DNA of 64,000 nt from Bifidobacterium pseudolongum subsp. pseudolongum DSM 20099 (lineage in GTDB: Bacteria; Actinomycetota; Actinomycetes; Actinomycetales; Bifidobacteriaceae): assembly GCF_000771225.1 (NCBI RefSeq), contig NZ_JDTZ01000002.1, positions 186,001-250,000 of the forward strand. The letters run 5' to 3'. Position numbers and translations under genes: made by a program. A model generated the notes under the pieces. That model ran no database searches and was not told where the DNA came from. It saw nothing but the letters and a program-made list of their open reading frames with translations. This document shows, piece by piece, positions 1-8,989 of this stretch. Every line of letters begins with the position of its first letter. Positions within the stretch are counted from its first letter, which is position 1.

Positions 1-614
1 ACCAGGATCGACGCCTCGTACGCGAAATCGACGAACCCCTCGAGAATCGCCTGCGGGAATTCGTCGGCGGCCCACACCTGTGCAAGATCATCCTCGCTGT
101 GCAGCACAATCTGCCCGTGGCCGTCATAGCCGCCTTCGCTCGTCTTGAGCACGGCCGGGTAGCCGATCTCGGCGAGCGCCGCGTCGAGCTCACCGCGCGA
201 CTGCACGGCGCGCCATGGCGCGGTGCCGATGCCATGGTCGTTGATGAACGTCTTTTCGGCGATGCGGTTCTGCGTCACGCGCAACAGGTCGGTGCCCTGT
301 GGGATCGCCACACGGTCGCGCACCGCATCGAGCGCGTCGGCGTCGACATTCTCGAATTCATACGTCAACACGTCGCTGTGGTCGGCGAGCGCGCGGATTG
401 CCGCGGTGTCGTCGTAGTCTGCCACGATCTGGAAGTCCGCCACCTGCGCGGTGGGGCAATCGTCGGTCGGGTCGAGCACGCCCACGCGGAACCCCATGTA
501 TTTGGCGCTCAGCGCCATCATGCGGCCGAGCTGGCCACCGCCCACGATGCCGATTGTCATGCCCGGCTCGAGGGCGGCGAGCGCGCCGTTGGTTTCGTCA
601 GACAAGCTTGGCAT
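1..614 (-). CDS. purK: 5-(carboxyamino)imidazole ribonucleotide synthase, partial
   Basis: ATP-grasp enzyme that carboxylates aminoimidazole ribonucleotide with ATP and bicarbonate to N5-CAIR, the substrate of PurE next to it. The visible 204 residues begin with the nucleotide-binding strand [13 protein letters not shown] (about residues 22-34), then show the YEFENVD segment and the start of the ATP-grasp fold ([16 protein letters not shown]). The carboxy-terminal part lies beyond the left edge. ATG at 614 overlaps the end of purE by 17 bases, which suggests translational coupling; an alternative ATG at 560 sits right before the first beta strand and would give a shorter, more typical amino terminus. 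The frame is open throughout, so the truncation is only the window edge. Family assignment is by clear motif match. Confidence 0.93.
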   Translation of the reverse strand, partial: MPSLSDETNGALAALEPGMTIGIVGGGQLGRMMALSAKYMGFRVGVLDPTDDCPTAQVADFQIVADYDDTAAIRALADHSDVLTYEFENVDADALDAVRDRVAIPQGTDLLRVTQNRIAEKTFINDHGIGTAPWRAVQSRGELDAALAEIGYPAVLKTSEGGYDGHGQIVLHSEDDLAQVWAADEFPQAILEGFVDFAYEASIL

Positions 615-1095
615 TGGATTCATCCACCTTCTGCTTGAGGTCGTCGCGGTACTCCTGCAGTTCGTTCGCGAGGCGCTCGTCGGTCATGCTCAGCATGCTG
701 ATGGCGAGCAGTCCCGCGTTCGTGGCGCCGGATTTGCCGATCGCCGTGGTGGCCACGGGGATGCCGCCGGGCATCTGCACAATCGATAGCAGCGAATCCC
801 AGCCCGACAGCGCGTGGGACTGCACCGGCACGCCGATGACGGGCAGCGTGGTCTGCGCGGCGACCATGCCGGGCAGGTGCGCGGCCCCGCCGGCGCCGGC
901 GATGATGACCTTGATGCCGTTGGCGCGCGCGTTGTGCGCGAATTCGCCCATGAGCTCCGGGGTGCGGTGCGCCGAGATGACCTGCTTCATGTACGGCACC
1001 GTGAACTGGTCGAGCATGGCGCATGCGTGCTTCATCGTGTCCCAATCGCTGGCCGATCCCATGATCACGGCCACTTGCGGAGTACTGGCTGTCAT
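598..1095 (-). CDS. purE: N5-carboxyaminoimidazole ribonucleotide mutase
   Basis: PurE class I converts N5-CAIR to CAIR in de novo purine synthesis. The 165-residue length is normal for the family. Visible hallmarks are the phosphate-binding GSASDWDTM at residues 13-21, the active-site SAHRTPE at 41-47, and the glycine-rich [14 protein letters not shown] near residue 66. The frame is open further upstream, but ATG 1095 is chosen because AAGGAAG lies just before it and the protein starts at the first conserved strand. purK follows with a 17-base overlap, giving a purE-purK operon. Confidence 0.96.
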   Translation of the reverse strand: MTASTPQVAVIMGSASDWDTMKHACAMLDQFTVPYMKQVISAHRTPELMGEFAHNARANGIKVIIAGAGGAAHLPGMVAAQTTLPVIGVPVQSHALSGWDSLLSIVQMPGGIPVATTAIGKSGATNAGLLAISMLSMTDERLANELQEYRDDLKQKVDESNAKLV

Positions 1096-1201
1096 TTGCT
1101 TCCTTACGCGAGAAGGTGTGGTGTGTACGCCACTACTGTACGCCACGCGGCGGGCGCAGACGGGCACGCATGGCGGCCCATCTCAGATATTGGCGCTGCC
1201 G

Positions 1202-2203
1202 TCAGGCGAAGGTGAGCGCCACCTTGCCGAACACGTCGCCGGCGATCACGCGTCCGAAGGCGGCACGTGCGTCGGCCGCGGCGTATACGGCGTCGATCGG
1301 CGGATGCAGGTCGGCGTGTTCCACGAAGCGCAGCAGGCGTGCGAAATCCCCGCGCGAGCCCATCGTGTTGCCTTGGATGCGGATGTCCTGGAAGAACACG
1401 CGCGTGAGCTCCGCGCCCGGCTGGTCGCCGCTTGTGGCGCCGCATGTGACGACGGTGCCGCCGGGGCGCACCGATTTGATCGAATGGCTCCATGTGGCCG
1501 AACCGACCGAATCGAGCACGGCGTCCACTTTGTGCGGTAGACGTGCGCCGGGTTCGAACGTGGCGTGCGCGCCGAGTGCGGCCGCGCGGCTGCGTTTGGC
1601 GTCGCTGCGCGAGGTGACGAACACCTCGAGGCCGGCGGCGTGCGCCAGCATCGTCGCCGCGGTGGAGACGCCGCCGCCGGCGCCTTGGATCAGCACGCTG
1701 TCGCCGGGCTGCACCTGCGCGCCGTGTTCGCGCGAGAACAGCATCGAGTAGGCCGTGAGCCAACTGGTGCCGAGCACGGCCGCCTCTTCGGCGCTCAGAT
1801 TGGCCGGCTTGGCGAACAGGTTCGCCGCGGGCACCTGCGTGGTGGTGGCCATCGTGCCCGGGTAGCGTTCCGACAGGATGCTGCGTCGTTCGCCCGGCAG
1901 CACGCCGGCGCCGTCGGACCCGACGACGGTGTATGCCACAACCTCGCTGCCGGCATGCAGCCCGGTGTCCCCCACCGGATCCTCAGGCAGCACACCGCAC
2001 ACGTCGGTGCCGAGGATCATCGGTGTCTGTGCGGCGGATAACCCCACGCCCTTGAGCGACCATATGTCATGGTGGTTCACCGTGGTGGCGCGCACGGCGA
2101 TACGCGCCCAGCCGGCAGGCAGCTCGATTGGCGGCACATCGCCTATTTCGAGCGCGGCGAGCGGGTCGGAGGCATTGACGGATGCGGCATACACGGCTTG
2201 CAT
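1202..2203 (-). CDS. zinc-free medium-chain dehydrogenase/reductase (quinone oxidoreductase-like)
   Basis: A 333-residue MDR-superfamily oxidoreductase, probably NADPH-dependent. The amino-terminal half is a GroES-like catalytic domain with NHHDIWSLKG and GTDVCG, and the Rossmann half carries IQGAGGGVSTAA at 172-183. The cysteine/histidine pattern that binds catalytic and structural zinc in alcohol dehydrogenases is not apparent, placing it with quinone oxidoreductase or synaptic-vesicle VAT-1-like reductases. The substrate cannot be inferred. AGGGGACC lies before ATG 2203. It stands alone, 106 bases downstream of the purE start, and is divergent from the DXS-like gene, with a large hairpin between them. 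Confidence 0.8.
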   Translation of the reverse strand: MQAVYAASVNASDPLAALEIGDVPPIELPAGWARIAVRATTVNHHDIWSLKGVGLSAAQTPMILGTDVCGVLPEDPVGDTGLHAGSEVVAYTVVGSDGAGVLPGERRSILSERYPGTMATTTQVPAANLFAKPANLSAEEAAVLGTSWLTAYSMLFSREHGAQVQPGDSVLIQGAGGGVSTAATMLAHAAGLEVFVTSRSDAKRSRAAALGAHATFEPGARLPHKVDAVLDSVGSATWSHSIKSVRPGGTVVTCGATSGDQPGAELTRVFFQDIRIQGNTMGSRGDFARLLRFVEHADLHPPIDAVYAAADARAAFGRVIAGDVFGKVALTFA

Positions 2204-2223
2204 AATGGTCCCCTATCTTGTAT

Positions 2224-2295
2224 GGGCACCCGCGTAAGCGAGATAGGGTGCCGAACACAGGCTTTTCGGTACATATCTCGCTTACGCGGGTGCCC
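2224..2295. repeat. 72-base palindromic element, family 1 copy a
   Basis: Arms 2224-2245 and 2274-2295 are perfectly complementary over 22 bases. The inner part continues imperfectly as GGGTGCCGAA against TTCGGTAC. The arm contains GGGCAC, five variable bases and TAAGCGAGATAGG. The same outline recurs at 58317-58398 with different variable bases that are again complementary on the other arm. It sits between the divergent MDR and DXS-like genes. No T-run follows on either strand, so it is not a plain terminator. Confidence 0.8.
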
Positions 2296-2308
2296 TTGTC
2301 TGACACCG

Positions 2309-2339
2309 TTGTGAGCATAATCGCTTACCCCACTATAAT
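2309..2339 (+). promoter_or_regulatory. probable promoter of the DXS-like gene
   Basis: TTGTGA (2309-2314) and TATAAT (2334-2339) are separated by 19 bases, slightly longer than ideal. The perfect -10 box stands out in this GC-rich sequence. It would start transcription near 2346, leaving a leader of roughly 45 bases before ATG 2392. Confidence 0.5.
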
Positions 2340-2391
2340 ATGGACACGCAAAGGGCCCCACGCGGGAACCGGGAAGGACGTGGATAAGGCG

Positions 2392-4242
2392 ATGACCTGC
2401 GACATTTTGGCTACCCTGCATTCCCCCGCGGACGTGCAACGGCTTGACGATCGCCAGCTTGACGAGTGTTGCGCACAGATCCGCGAAACGCTTGTGGAGT
2501 TCGGCAAGCGAGCGGGCGGCCATATCGGTTCCAATCTCGGTCTGGTGGAGACAAGCGTGGCGCTGCATGTGGTGTTCGACTCCCCGCTCGACAAGATCGT
2601 GTTCGATGTCTCGCACCAAAGCTACGTGCACAAGATGCTCACTGGCCGCGCCGAAGCGTTCCTCAACGCCGAACTGTTCGGCTCGGTCACCGGCTTCACC
2701 AACCCGGCCGAATCCGAACACGACCATTTCGTGCTCGGCCACACCGGCACATCCATCTCGCTGGCATGCGGCCTTGCCAAGGAACGCGACATGGTGGCCG
2801 CCACCGGCGCCGTGCCGCAGACACGCAACGTGATCGCCGTGATCGGCGACGGCGCGCTCAGCTCGGCCATCGCGTTCGAGGGGCTCAACAACGCCGCCGA
2901 GCAGGGCGGCAACCTCATCATCATCGTCAATGACAACGAGATGTCGATCGCAGAGAACCATGGTGGCATGTATGCGACGCTCGCCGAGATGCGCGCGTCC
3001 CACGGCCGCAGCGACCGCAACCTGTTCACCGTGTTTGGCCTCGACTACCGCTATGTGGAGCATGGCAACGACGTGCACACCATGATCGAGGCACTGCGCG
3101 AGATCAAAGACATCGACCACCCGGTCGTGCTGCATGTGCACACCACCAAGGGCCTGGGGCTCGACGCCGAGGACGCACGCCACGGCTTGCACGCAGGCCA
3201 GTGCGAAGAGAACCATTGGCAGAACCCCTTCGCGCAGGATGGCAGCCCGTTGGGCGCGCGCAAATACTACGGTGCGCTCGCCATGGATGCACTCGCCGCG
3301 CGCTTCGAGCACGAACCCGGGCTCGTCGTCATCTCGCCGGCCACGCCGGGATCGAACGGCATCACCCACGCGTTCCGCGCACAGGCGGGTCCGCATTATG
3401 TAGACACCGGCATCACCGAAGAGCACGCGGTCGCGTTCGCCTCCGGCATCGCCAAAGCCGGCGGCCGGCCCGTGGTGGCCACATCCGCCACGTTCTTCCA
3501 GCGCACATTCGACCAGGTGCAGCAAGAGGTGGCGCTCAACGGCACCCCGGTGACGCTCCTCTCGTTCGGCGCCGGCCTGAGCGACGCCGACAACACCCAT
3601 TCCGGCGCATTCGACGTGCCGTTCTTCGGCAACATCCCCGGCCTGATGTGCCTGGCGCCCACCTCACGGCAGATGTTCCTCGACATGCTCGCCTGGTCCA
3701 CGAGCGAGCGCAACAGCCGCCCGGTGCTGATCCGTGTGCCCGGCAACCAGATCCTGGGCGGCGAGCGCGCCGGCACCCTTGACCCCAACGCCACGGTCGA
3801 ACCACAGGCCACCGACGCGAACAACCCGTGGTGCGGCTACCATGTCGCCGAAGCAGGCGACACGGTGGCGGTCCTTGGTCTGGGCAACGCCTACCCGCTC
3901 GCACGTGAAGTGGTGCGCGCGCTTGCGAGCGACACCACCGCCCCGGTCCACGCCACACTGATCGACCCACTGCAGTTCTCCACACTCGACGAAAGCACCC
4001 TGCGCGCGCTTGCGAGCGACCACACGCTTGTGGTGACGCTCGAAGACGCGCAGCTGGAAGGCGGCTGGGGTGAGAAAATCACCGCGTTCTACGCGAACAT
4101 GATGCCCGGATCGGGCATGCGCACGCTCAATTTCGGCGCGGACAAGGCGTTCACCGACCGCACGCCGCTCGCCACACTCAACAGCCGGTATGGGCTGACG
4201 TGCGAAGCGGTCACCGCGCGCATCCGCAGCGTGCTGCGCTGA
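2392..4242 (+). CDS. 1-deoxy-D-xylulose-5-phosphate synthase-like transketolase
   Basis: A 616-residue thiamine-diphosphate enzyme of the DXS/transketolase superfamily. Family hallmarks are VSHQSYVHKMLTGR (73-86), GHTGTSIS (116-123), the ThDP motif GDGALSSA (152-159) to NDNEMSI (180-186), and the catalytic-glutamate loop YVDTGITEEHAVAF (336-349). The region that in true DXS reads DRAG and binds glyceraldehyde phosphate here reads SFGA (391-394), losing the conserved Asp and Arg, while the nearby THSGAFD (402-408) is kept. It may therefore be a paralogue with another acceptor rather than the housekeeping isoprenoid enzyme. ATG 2392 is chosen over the in-frame GTG 2380, whose spacing from GGGAAGG is too short. 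It stands alone, with a TATAAT promoter upstream. Confidence 0.75.
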   Translation: MTCDILATLHSPADVQRLDDRQLDECCAQIRETLVEFGKRAGGHIGSNLGLVETSVALHVVFDSPLDKIVFDVSHQSYVHKMLTGRAEAFLNAELFGSVTGFTNPAESEHDHFVLGHTGTSISLACGLAKERDMVAATGAVPQTRNVIAVIGDGALSSAIAFEGLNNAAEQGGNLIIIVNDNEMSIAENHGGMYATLAEMRASHGRSDRNLFTVFGLDYRYVEHGNDVHTMIEALREIKDIDHPVVLHVHTTKGLGLDAEDARHGLHAGQCEENHWQNPFAQDGSPLGARKYYGALAMDALAARFEHEPGLVVISPATPGSNGITHAFRAQAGPHYVDTGITEEHAVAFASGIAKAGGRPVVATSATFFQRTFDQVQQEVALNGTPVTLLSFGAGLSDADNTHSGAFDVPFFGNIPGLMCLAPTSRQMFLDMLAWSTSERNSRPVLIRVPGNQILGGERAGTLDPNATVEPQATDANNPWCGYHVAEAGDTVAVLGLGNAYPLAREVVRALASDTTAPVHATLIDPLQFSTLDESTLRALASDHTLVVTLEDAQLEGGWGEKITAFYANMMPGSGMRTLNFGADKAFTDRTPLATLNSRYGLTCEAVTARIRSVLR

Positions 4243-4383
4243 ACCGCATATCCGCACTTCAAGCGCACTCCCCTACCGCTTACCGCGCCAAACCGACCGC
4301 TTGCCGGCACGCGCGCGGGTCGCAACGCGCCACGGCGGTAGATTGGCTCTTGCCGGGGCATAGCCCGCAAGAGAGGAGGAACC

Positions 4384-4866
4384 GTGCGAGTCGAACTGTC
4401 GATCAGGCCCACGATTGAGGCCGACCATGCGCGCATCAGCGCCCGCGCGCTCACCGAGGAACTGCAGCAGGCGGTCGACGCGCTCGCCGGCATCGGCCGC
4501 GATTCGACCGTCGTGGAACTGCAGCCGGGCCCGCACCACGCCGTTGTCGGCACGCGCGGCCGCAGCATCGTCGTGGTGCCGGTGGCCGACGTGTACATCG
4601 CGCACATGGACGGCGGCCACGTGCAGCTCATCACAGCCAAAGGCGAACTGCGGTCGAACAACCGGCTCTACGAATTGGAATCCACGCTCGGCGAGGGGTT
4701 CGTGCGCATCAGCAAATCCGCGATCGTGAACATCGACGCGATCGACCGCATCGAACCGGGGTTCGGCGGTGCGCTCAGCGTGCAGATGGTCGACGGGTCG
4801 GTGGAATGGATCTCGCGGCGTTTTCTGGGCGCGTTCAAACAGGCGATCGGCATGGGGCGCGCATGA
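4384..4866 (+). CDS. LytTR-family DNA-binding regulator
   Basis: A 160-residue protein whose carboxy-terminal half (about 58-158) is a LytTR domain: VADVYIAHMDGGHVQLIT, LYELESTLGEGFVRISKSAIVN and the closing RRFLGAFKQAIG. It has no receiver domain, so it is the short LytTR type usually paired with a DUF3021 membrane protein, which is exactly what follows 30 bases downstream. Known pairs of this type are autoregulatory and respond to the membrane partner. The start is GTG at 4384, preceded by a strong AGAGAGGAGGAAC ribosome-binding site. Targets cannot be seen. Confidence 0.85.
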   Translation: MRVELSIRPTIEADHARISARALTEELQQAVDALAGIGRDSTVVELQPGPHHAVVGTRGRSIVVVPVADVYIAHMDGGHVQLITAKGELRSNNRLYELESTLGEGFVRISKSAIVNIDAIDRIEPGFGGALSVQMVDGSVEWISRRFLGAFKQAIGMGRA

Positions 4867-4896
4867 CGGGTGCGCACCTGCATCTAAGGAGTCATC

Positions 4897-5343
4897 ATGA
4901 ATCACACCATTGGCAAGACGATGGCCGTCTACACGGCCACAGGCATCGGCATCGCGGCGTTCCTCGCCATGGCGTTCTCCGCTGTGGCCGGTCTGGCGAT
5001 GGGCGGCGAGACGGGCGCGATGCTCGTCAAGCAGTTCGGCGTCGTGCTGTTGTGCGGCATCGGCTACGGTGCGCCTGCGGTGGTCTGGACCAACGACCGG
5101 CTCGCCACATGGGCCAAGGCGCTGATCGCACTGGTGCCCGGCACGCTGATGTACACGGCGGCGGCATGGTGGATGGGTTGGATTCCACGGCAATACGGCG
5201 CTTCCGCCGTGGTCTGGTCCATCGTGGCCATGCTCGCCTGCACCGCCGTCATCAGCGCGATCTGTGGGTTCGTGTTCCGCGGCAATGTGCGCAAGATGAA
5301 CGCGCAGCTCAAACGCCGGCAGGCAGGTCGCGGCGGCCGCTGA
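4897..5343 (+). CDS. DUF3021-type membrane protein
   Basis: A 148-residue membrane protein with four predicted transmembrane segments (roughly residues 10-33, 43-62, 73-96 and 104-126), ending in a basic tail rich in Lys and Arg. Size, topology and position right after a LytTR gene match DUF3021 proteins. The likely role is to control the LytTR partner at the membrane, by inference from the gene pair. TAAGGAG lies well placed before ATG 4897. The two genes form one operon. Confidence 0.8.
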   Translation: MNHTIGKTMAVYTATGIGIAAFLAMAFSAVAGLAMGGETGAMLVKQFGVVLLCGIGYGAPAVVWTNDRLATWAKALIALVPGTLMYTAAAWWMGWIPRQYGASAVVWSIVAMLACTAVISAICGFVFRGNVRKMNAQLKRRQAGRGGR

Positions 5344-5384
5344 ACCGGGCGCGTCCAACGAGCCTAGTAGCGTAACTGTACGTT

Positions 5385-5457
5385 GCCTCCATAGCTCAAT
5401 GGATAGAGCGTCGGCCTTCTAATCCGCAGGTTGCCGGTTCGAGTCCGGCTGGGGGCA
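5385..5457 (+). tRNA. tRNA-Arg (anticodon TCT)
   Basis: A 73-base cloverleaf. The acceptor GCCTCCA (5385-5391) pairs with TGGGGGC (5450-5456), then discriminator A. The D stem is GCTC/GAGC, the anticodon loop CTTCTAA gives TCT, and the T arm contains GGTTCGAGTCC. The anticodon stem has a C-T mismatch next to the loop and a T-C pair at its base. CCA is not encoded. The tRNA reads AGA codons, which are rare in this genome type. Confidence 0.95.
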
Positions 5458-5468
5458 CCCGTGGCTAC

Positions 5469-5503
5469 GCGCGGCCTGCACCTACATCCGGTGCGGGCCG
5501 CGC
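5469..5503. terminator. GC-rich hairpin between tRNA-Arg and the permease
   Basis: GCGCGGCCTGCACC (5469-5482) and GGTGCGGGCCGCGC (5490-5503) form a 14-base stem with one T-G pair and a 7-base loop. It lies between the convergent tRNA and permease genes, so it can serve both directions. There is no clear T-run, as is common for actinobacterial terminators. Confidence 0.65.
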
Positions 5504-5518
5504 GCCTGCATCAGGTGC

Positions 5519-6712
5519 CTATTCGATGATGACGGCCAAGCCGTACATCAACAGCAGGAACATCACGCTGATCGCCGTGTACACGCCAAGGTAGCGCCCC
5601 TTGTTCCGCGGGTATTGGCGCGTGTAGTTCTTGTAGGTGATCAGCGAGGCCATCGAGGCGATCAGCGTGCCCATGCCGCCGATGTTGGTGCCGATGATCA
5701 GCGGCACCCACTGGTCGCAGAAACCGGAGAGCAACAGGCTCGCCGGCACGTTGCTGATGATCTGGCTTGAGATGATGGAGACTTCGAGCGGATGCTGGCC
5801 CACGAACGCCTGCGCGATACCCGCAAACTCCGGCACACGCTTCATGTTGCCGATGAAGACGAAGAACATGATGAAGGTGAGCGGCAGCGCCCAATCGGCG
5901 TGGCGGAACGACCCGCGGTCGCAGACGACCATCGCCACGAACGTGACCGCGCACATGACCCACAGCGGCACCATGTCACTCACCGCAAGCACGCACACCA
6001 CGAATACGCCCGTGTACACGATCGCCCGCCAGCCGCCATAGCCGGCGCCGTATCCGGTCACCTTGATCTCGTCGGGCTGGTGGCGCGTCGGGTCCGGGGC
6101 GAGCACACCGCGTTCGAACCCTTTGCTGTCCATGCCATCGAATTCGGCGATGCGCCGGCCGCGGAACACCACGCAGGTGACGACGACGAGCAGTACGGCC
6201 GCGAGAATGGAATACGGCGCCATGATGCGCAGGAAGTGCCCAGTGGACATGCCGGTGAGCGCCTTGAAATACAGGTTGTGCGCGTTGCCGACCGGCGTGA
6301 GCATGCTGCCGGTGTTGGCAGCGACCGTCATCAGCGCGCACACGATGATCGCCTTGTCTTCCATATGCGCCATCACCAGCACGGCGAGCGCGAACGGCAC
6401 GAAGGTGAGCAACGCCACGTCGTTCGTGATGAACATGGCCGAGATGAACGTGAGCGCGATGAACGTGAGCACCACACCGCGCGCCGTGTGCACGCGGTGG
6501 AGCAGACTCGACCCGATGATGCGGAACACGCCGATGCGCTGGAACCCGACCACCACAAGCATGAGGCACACGAGCTGCGAGATCGTGCTGACGTGCACAT
6601 AGCCGCCATACTGCCCGTCGGGCGGCACGATGAAACAGGATATTATTGCCAGAAGCGTCGCGACGATCAGAATGGTCTCGCTCCGCAGGAAGGTCAGCAC
6701 CCGTTGCCGCAT
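5519..6712 (-). CDS. ArsB/NhaD (SLC13-like) family membrane permease
   Basis: A 397-residue polytopic membrane protein of the ion-transporter superfamily that includes ArsB, NhaD and SLC13-type carriers. About ten hydrophobic segments are visible. Two family-like re-entrant regions are present: TFISAMFITNDVALLTFVPF (near 88-107) with the following NTGSMLTPVGNAHNLYF, and in the second half SSQIISNVPASLLLSGF with IIGTNIGGMGTLIASMASL. This duplicated N-D/S-N-x-x pattern is typical of the fold. The substrate (dicarboxylate, arsenite or Na+/H+) cannot be decided. GGAGG lies 4 bases before ATG 6712. Single gene, convergent with the tRNA. Confidence 0.8.
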   Translation of the reverse strand: MRQRVLTFLRSETILIVATLLAIISCFIVPPDGQYGGYVHVSTISQLVCLMLVVVGFQRIGVFRIIGSSLLHRVHTARGVVLTFIALTFISAMFITNDVALLTFVPFALAVLVMAHMEDKAIIVCALMTVAANTGSMLTPVGNAHNLYFKALTGMSTGHFLRIMAPYSILAAVLLVVVTCVVFRGRRIAEFDGMDSKGFERGVLAPDPTRHQPDEIKVTGYGAGYGGWRAIVYTGVFVVCVLAVSDMVPLWVMCAVTFVAMVVCDRGSFRHADWALPLTFIMFFVFIGNMKRVPEFAGIAQAFVGQHPLEVSIISSQIISNVPASLLLSGFCDQWVPLIIGTNIGGMGTLIASMASLITYKNYTRQYPRNKGRYLGVYTAISVMFLLLMYGLAVIIE

Positions 6713-6873
6713 TCAGCCTCCAGGAAGAATGTGTAAAACGGTACCATCCTACACGAAAAGCCGCCGTTGCAACGGTTCGGCGTGGTCACCGGGCCGACCG
6801 CGCACGCCCATTGCACCACCTGAGCTCTTGGAATCATTGCCGTTGGTTTCCGACCGTTCGCCCAATGCGCATC

Positions 6874-8916
6874 CTAGCCGATGTTGCCGCCGAAGATCCG
6901 TGATTGCAGGTCCTTGCGTTCCTTTTCGGTCTCGGTGATCACCGAAAGCAGCCTGATCTGCTCCTGCGTGTCCGCTGTGCGCGCCATGCGGTGTTTGGTG
7001 GCGTCGATGCGCCGCATGTACCCCACGTCGAGCAGTTTGGCGAGCAGCTGGTTCGCATACTGCCGCTCTTCCGCGCTTGCCTCGCGCAACGGCTGCGCGG
7101 CCGGCGCGCCGTGCTCGTCGTTGTGCGCCGCGGTGGCCGGCATCAGCAGCGGCAGCGGCATCACCGCGAGTTCGGTGATTGCGGACGAGAGCATGGGGCC
7201 GCCGGCTTTGGTGAGGTTGTGCAGCCACAGCCCCTGCGAGATCGATTCGACCGGCAGGCCGCCCGCCACTTCAATCGCCTGGAACAAGGTCTGGAACACT
7301 GGGGTCTGGAAGCAGTGCACCGTCAGCGCACGGAACAGCTCGGGGTTGATTGCGCGTGGAATCTGGATCAACGTGGCCATGAACTGTTGCTCGCAGATGA
7401 ACACGGGGTCCTGGATGCGGTAGAACGACTGCCGTTGCGCGTTCGCGGCCTCCATGCGGTGCGCCTGTTCGGGTGCGGGCGCCCGCTGCTCACGTTCGGG
7501 CTGCTCGTAGCGGCGTTTCGGCGCATACGCGTCGTCGCTGCGCACACGCAGCTGCCGGCGTGCCGCGCGCACCTCGTTGCGCAGCACGTCGAGTTCCACG
7601 CCGATACGCCGGGCCACTTTGCGCGCGTAGAGGTCCCACAATGATTCGTCGCGGATCTGCGCGATGAGCGGCGCGACCGCCTTGACCGCGCCCATCTGAC
7701 CAGTGGTGTAGGTGGTGGCGAAACGGTCGATCGCCGTGTCGATCACAAAGTCGAACAATGGTTTCGCGTTGGTGATGAGTTGGCGCAGCGCGTCGTCGCC
7801 GCGCTCGATGCGCAGGTCGCACGGGTCCAGATTGTCTGGCGCCACGGCCACGAAGGTCTGCGTAAGGAACGATGAGTCAAGGCCGAAGGCGTGCAGTGCG
7901 GCCTTCTGACCGGCCGCGTCCCCGTCGAAGGTGAAGACGATGCGCGAGCTCAACTGCTGGCCCTCCACGTTGAGCGGGCCACGCAACTGCACTGCGCCGA
8001 GCGAATCGTCGGCGATCAGGCGGCGCACGATCTTGGCGTGCTCGTCGCCGAATGCGGTGCCGCATGTGGCGATCGCGGTGTCGACGCCCGCCAAGTGCAT
8101 GGCCATCACGTCGGTGTAACCTTCCACGATCACCACCTGGCGTTTGTCCACGATCTGCTTCTTGGCCAGGTCGATGCCGTAGAGCACTTGGTTCTTGTGG
8201 TAGAGCTGCGTATCTGGCGTATTGATGTATTTCGCGTTGATCTGGTCGTCGTCATACAGCTTGCGCGCGCCGAACCCCAAAGTGCGGCCGGTGGAGTCGC
8301 GGATCGGCCACGTCACGCGCCCACGGAAATAGTCATAGACGCCACGCTGGCCTTGGCGGGCCAAGCCGGCGTCGAGCATCTCCTGCTGTGTGAACCCCTT
8401 GTCGGCCAAGTGGCGCACCAGATTGTCCCATCCGCGCGGCGCGTAACCGCAGCCGAACCGCGCGCAGTCGACCTGCGAAAAATCACGGCCGGCGAGCAGT
8501 TTGCGGGCGGGCAGGGCCTCGTCGGTCACCAGTTGCTCCACAAAGAAGCGCTGGGCCTCCTCGTTCGCCTCAAGTAGGCGCGTGCGCTTGGAGCCTTTGG
8601 TTTCGGGCGTATTGCCGGTCTTGTCGTAATGCAGTTCGATGTGGTAGCGGTCGGCGAGCAGTTCCACCGCCTCACGGAAATCGATATTCTCCTGCTCTTC
8701 GACGTATTTGAATACGTCGCCGCTGCGGCCGCAGCCGAAACAGTGCCATACGCCCATCGCGGGGCGCACACTGAAGCTGGGGGTCTTCTCGTCGTGGAAC
8801 GGGCACAGGCCCACATACGACCCGATGCCGGATGGTTTCAACGCCACAGTGGCGGAGACGATCTCGTACAGATCGGCCGCATTGCGTACTTTCTCAATGT
8901 CTTCTTTGTGAATCAT
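6874..8916 (-). CDS. dnaG: DNA primase
   Basis: Makes RNA primers for replication. From ATG 8916 the protein has 680 residues. It has a CHC2 zinc finger (Cys38, His41, Cys59, Cys62: GLCPFHDEKTPSFS and WHCFGCGRSGD) and the TOPRIM core with VVIVEGYTDVMA and TFDGDAAGQKAA, followed by a long variable helicase-binding tail. The open frame extends to a GTG at 8988, but the family pattern MIHKEDIEKVR starts at 8916; ATG 8925 is a close alternative. None has a strong ribosome-binding site, which fits coupling to dgt just upstream (stop at 8990). Confidence 0.95.
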   Translation of the reverse strand: MIHKEDIEKVRNAADLYEIVSATVALKPSGIGSYVGLCPFHDEKTPSFSVRPAMGVWHCFGCGRSGDVFKYVEEQENIDFREAVELLADRYHIELHYDKTGNTPETKGSKRTRLLEANEEAQRFFVEQLVTDEALPARKLLAGRDFSQVDCARFGCGYAPRGWDNLVRHLADKGFTQQEMLDAGLARQGQRGVYDYFRGRVTWPIRDSTGRTLGFGARKLYDDDQINAKYINTPDTQLYHKNQVLYGIDLAKKQIVDKRQVVIVEGYTDVMAMHLAGVDTAIATCGTAFGDEHAKIVRRLIADDSLGAVQLRGPLNVEGQQLSSRIVFTFDGDAAGQKAALHAFGLDSSFLTQTFVAVAPDNLDPCDLRIERGDDALRQLITNAKPLFDFVIDTAIDRFATTYTTGQMGAVKAVAPLIAQIRDESLWDLYARKVARRIGVELDVLRNEVRAARRQLRVRSDDAYAPKRRYEQPEREQRAPAPEQAHRMEAANAQRQSFYRIQDPVFICEQQFMATLIQIPRAINPELFRALTVHCFQTPVFQTLFQAIEVAGGLPVESISQGLWLHNLTKAGGPMLSSAITELAVMPLPLLMPATAAHNDEHGAPAAQPLREASAEERQYANQLLAKLLDVGYMRRIDATKHRMARTADTQEQIRLLSVITETEKERKDLQSRIFGGNIG

Positions 8917-8989
8917 GCCCGCCATGGTGCACAGCATATCAGGCGGCCCCACATGGCACAACGCCCACGGAGGCAGCCGCCCCTGCACG

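Noticed and set aside
2143..3600. Minus-strand frame of 485 codons over the DXS-like gene
   Set aside because: It is the reverse shadow of the plus-strand ThDP enzyme and shows no conserved motif.
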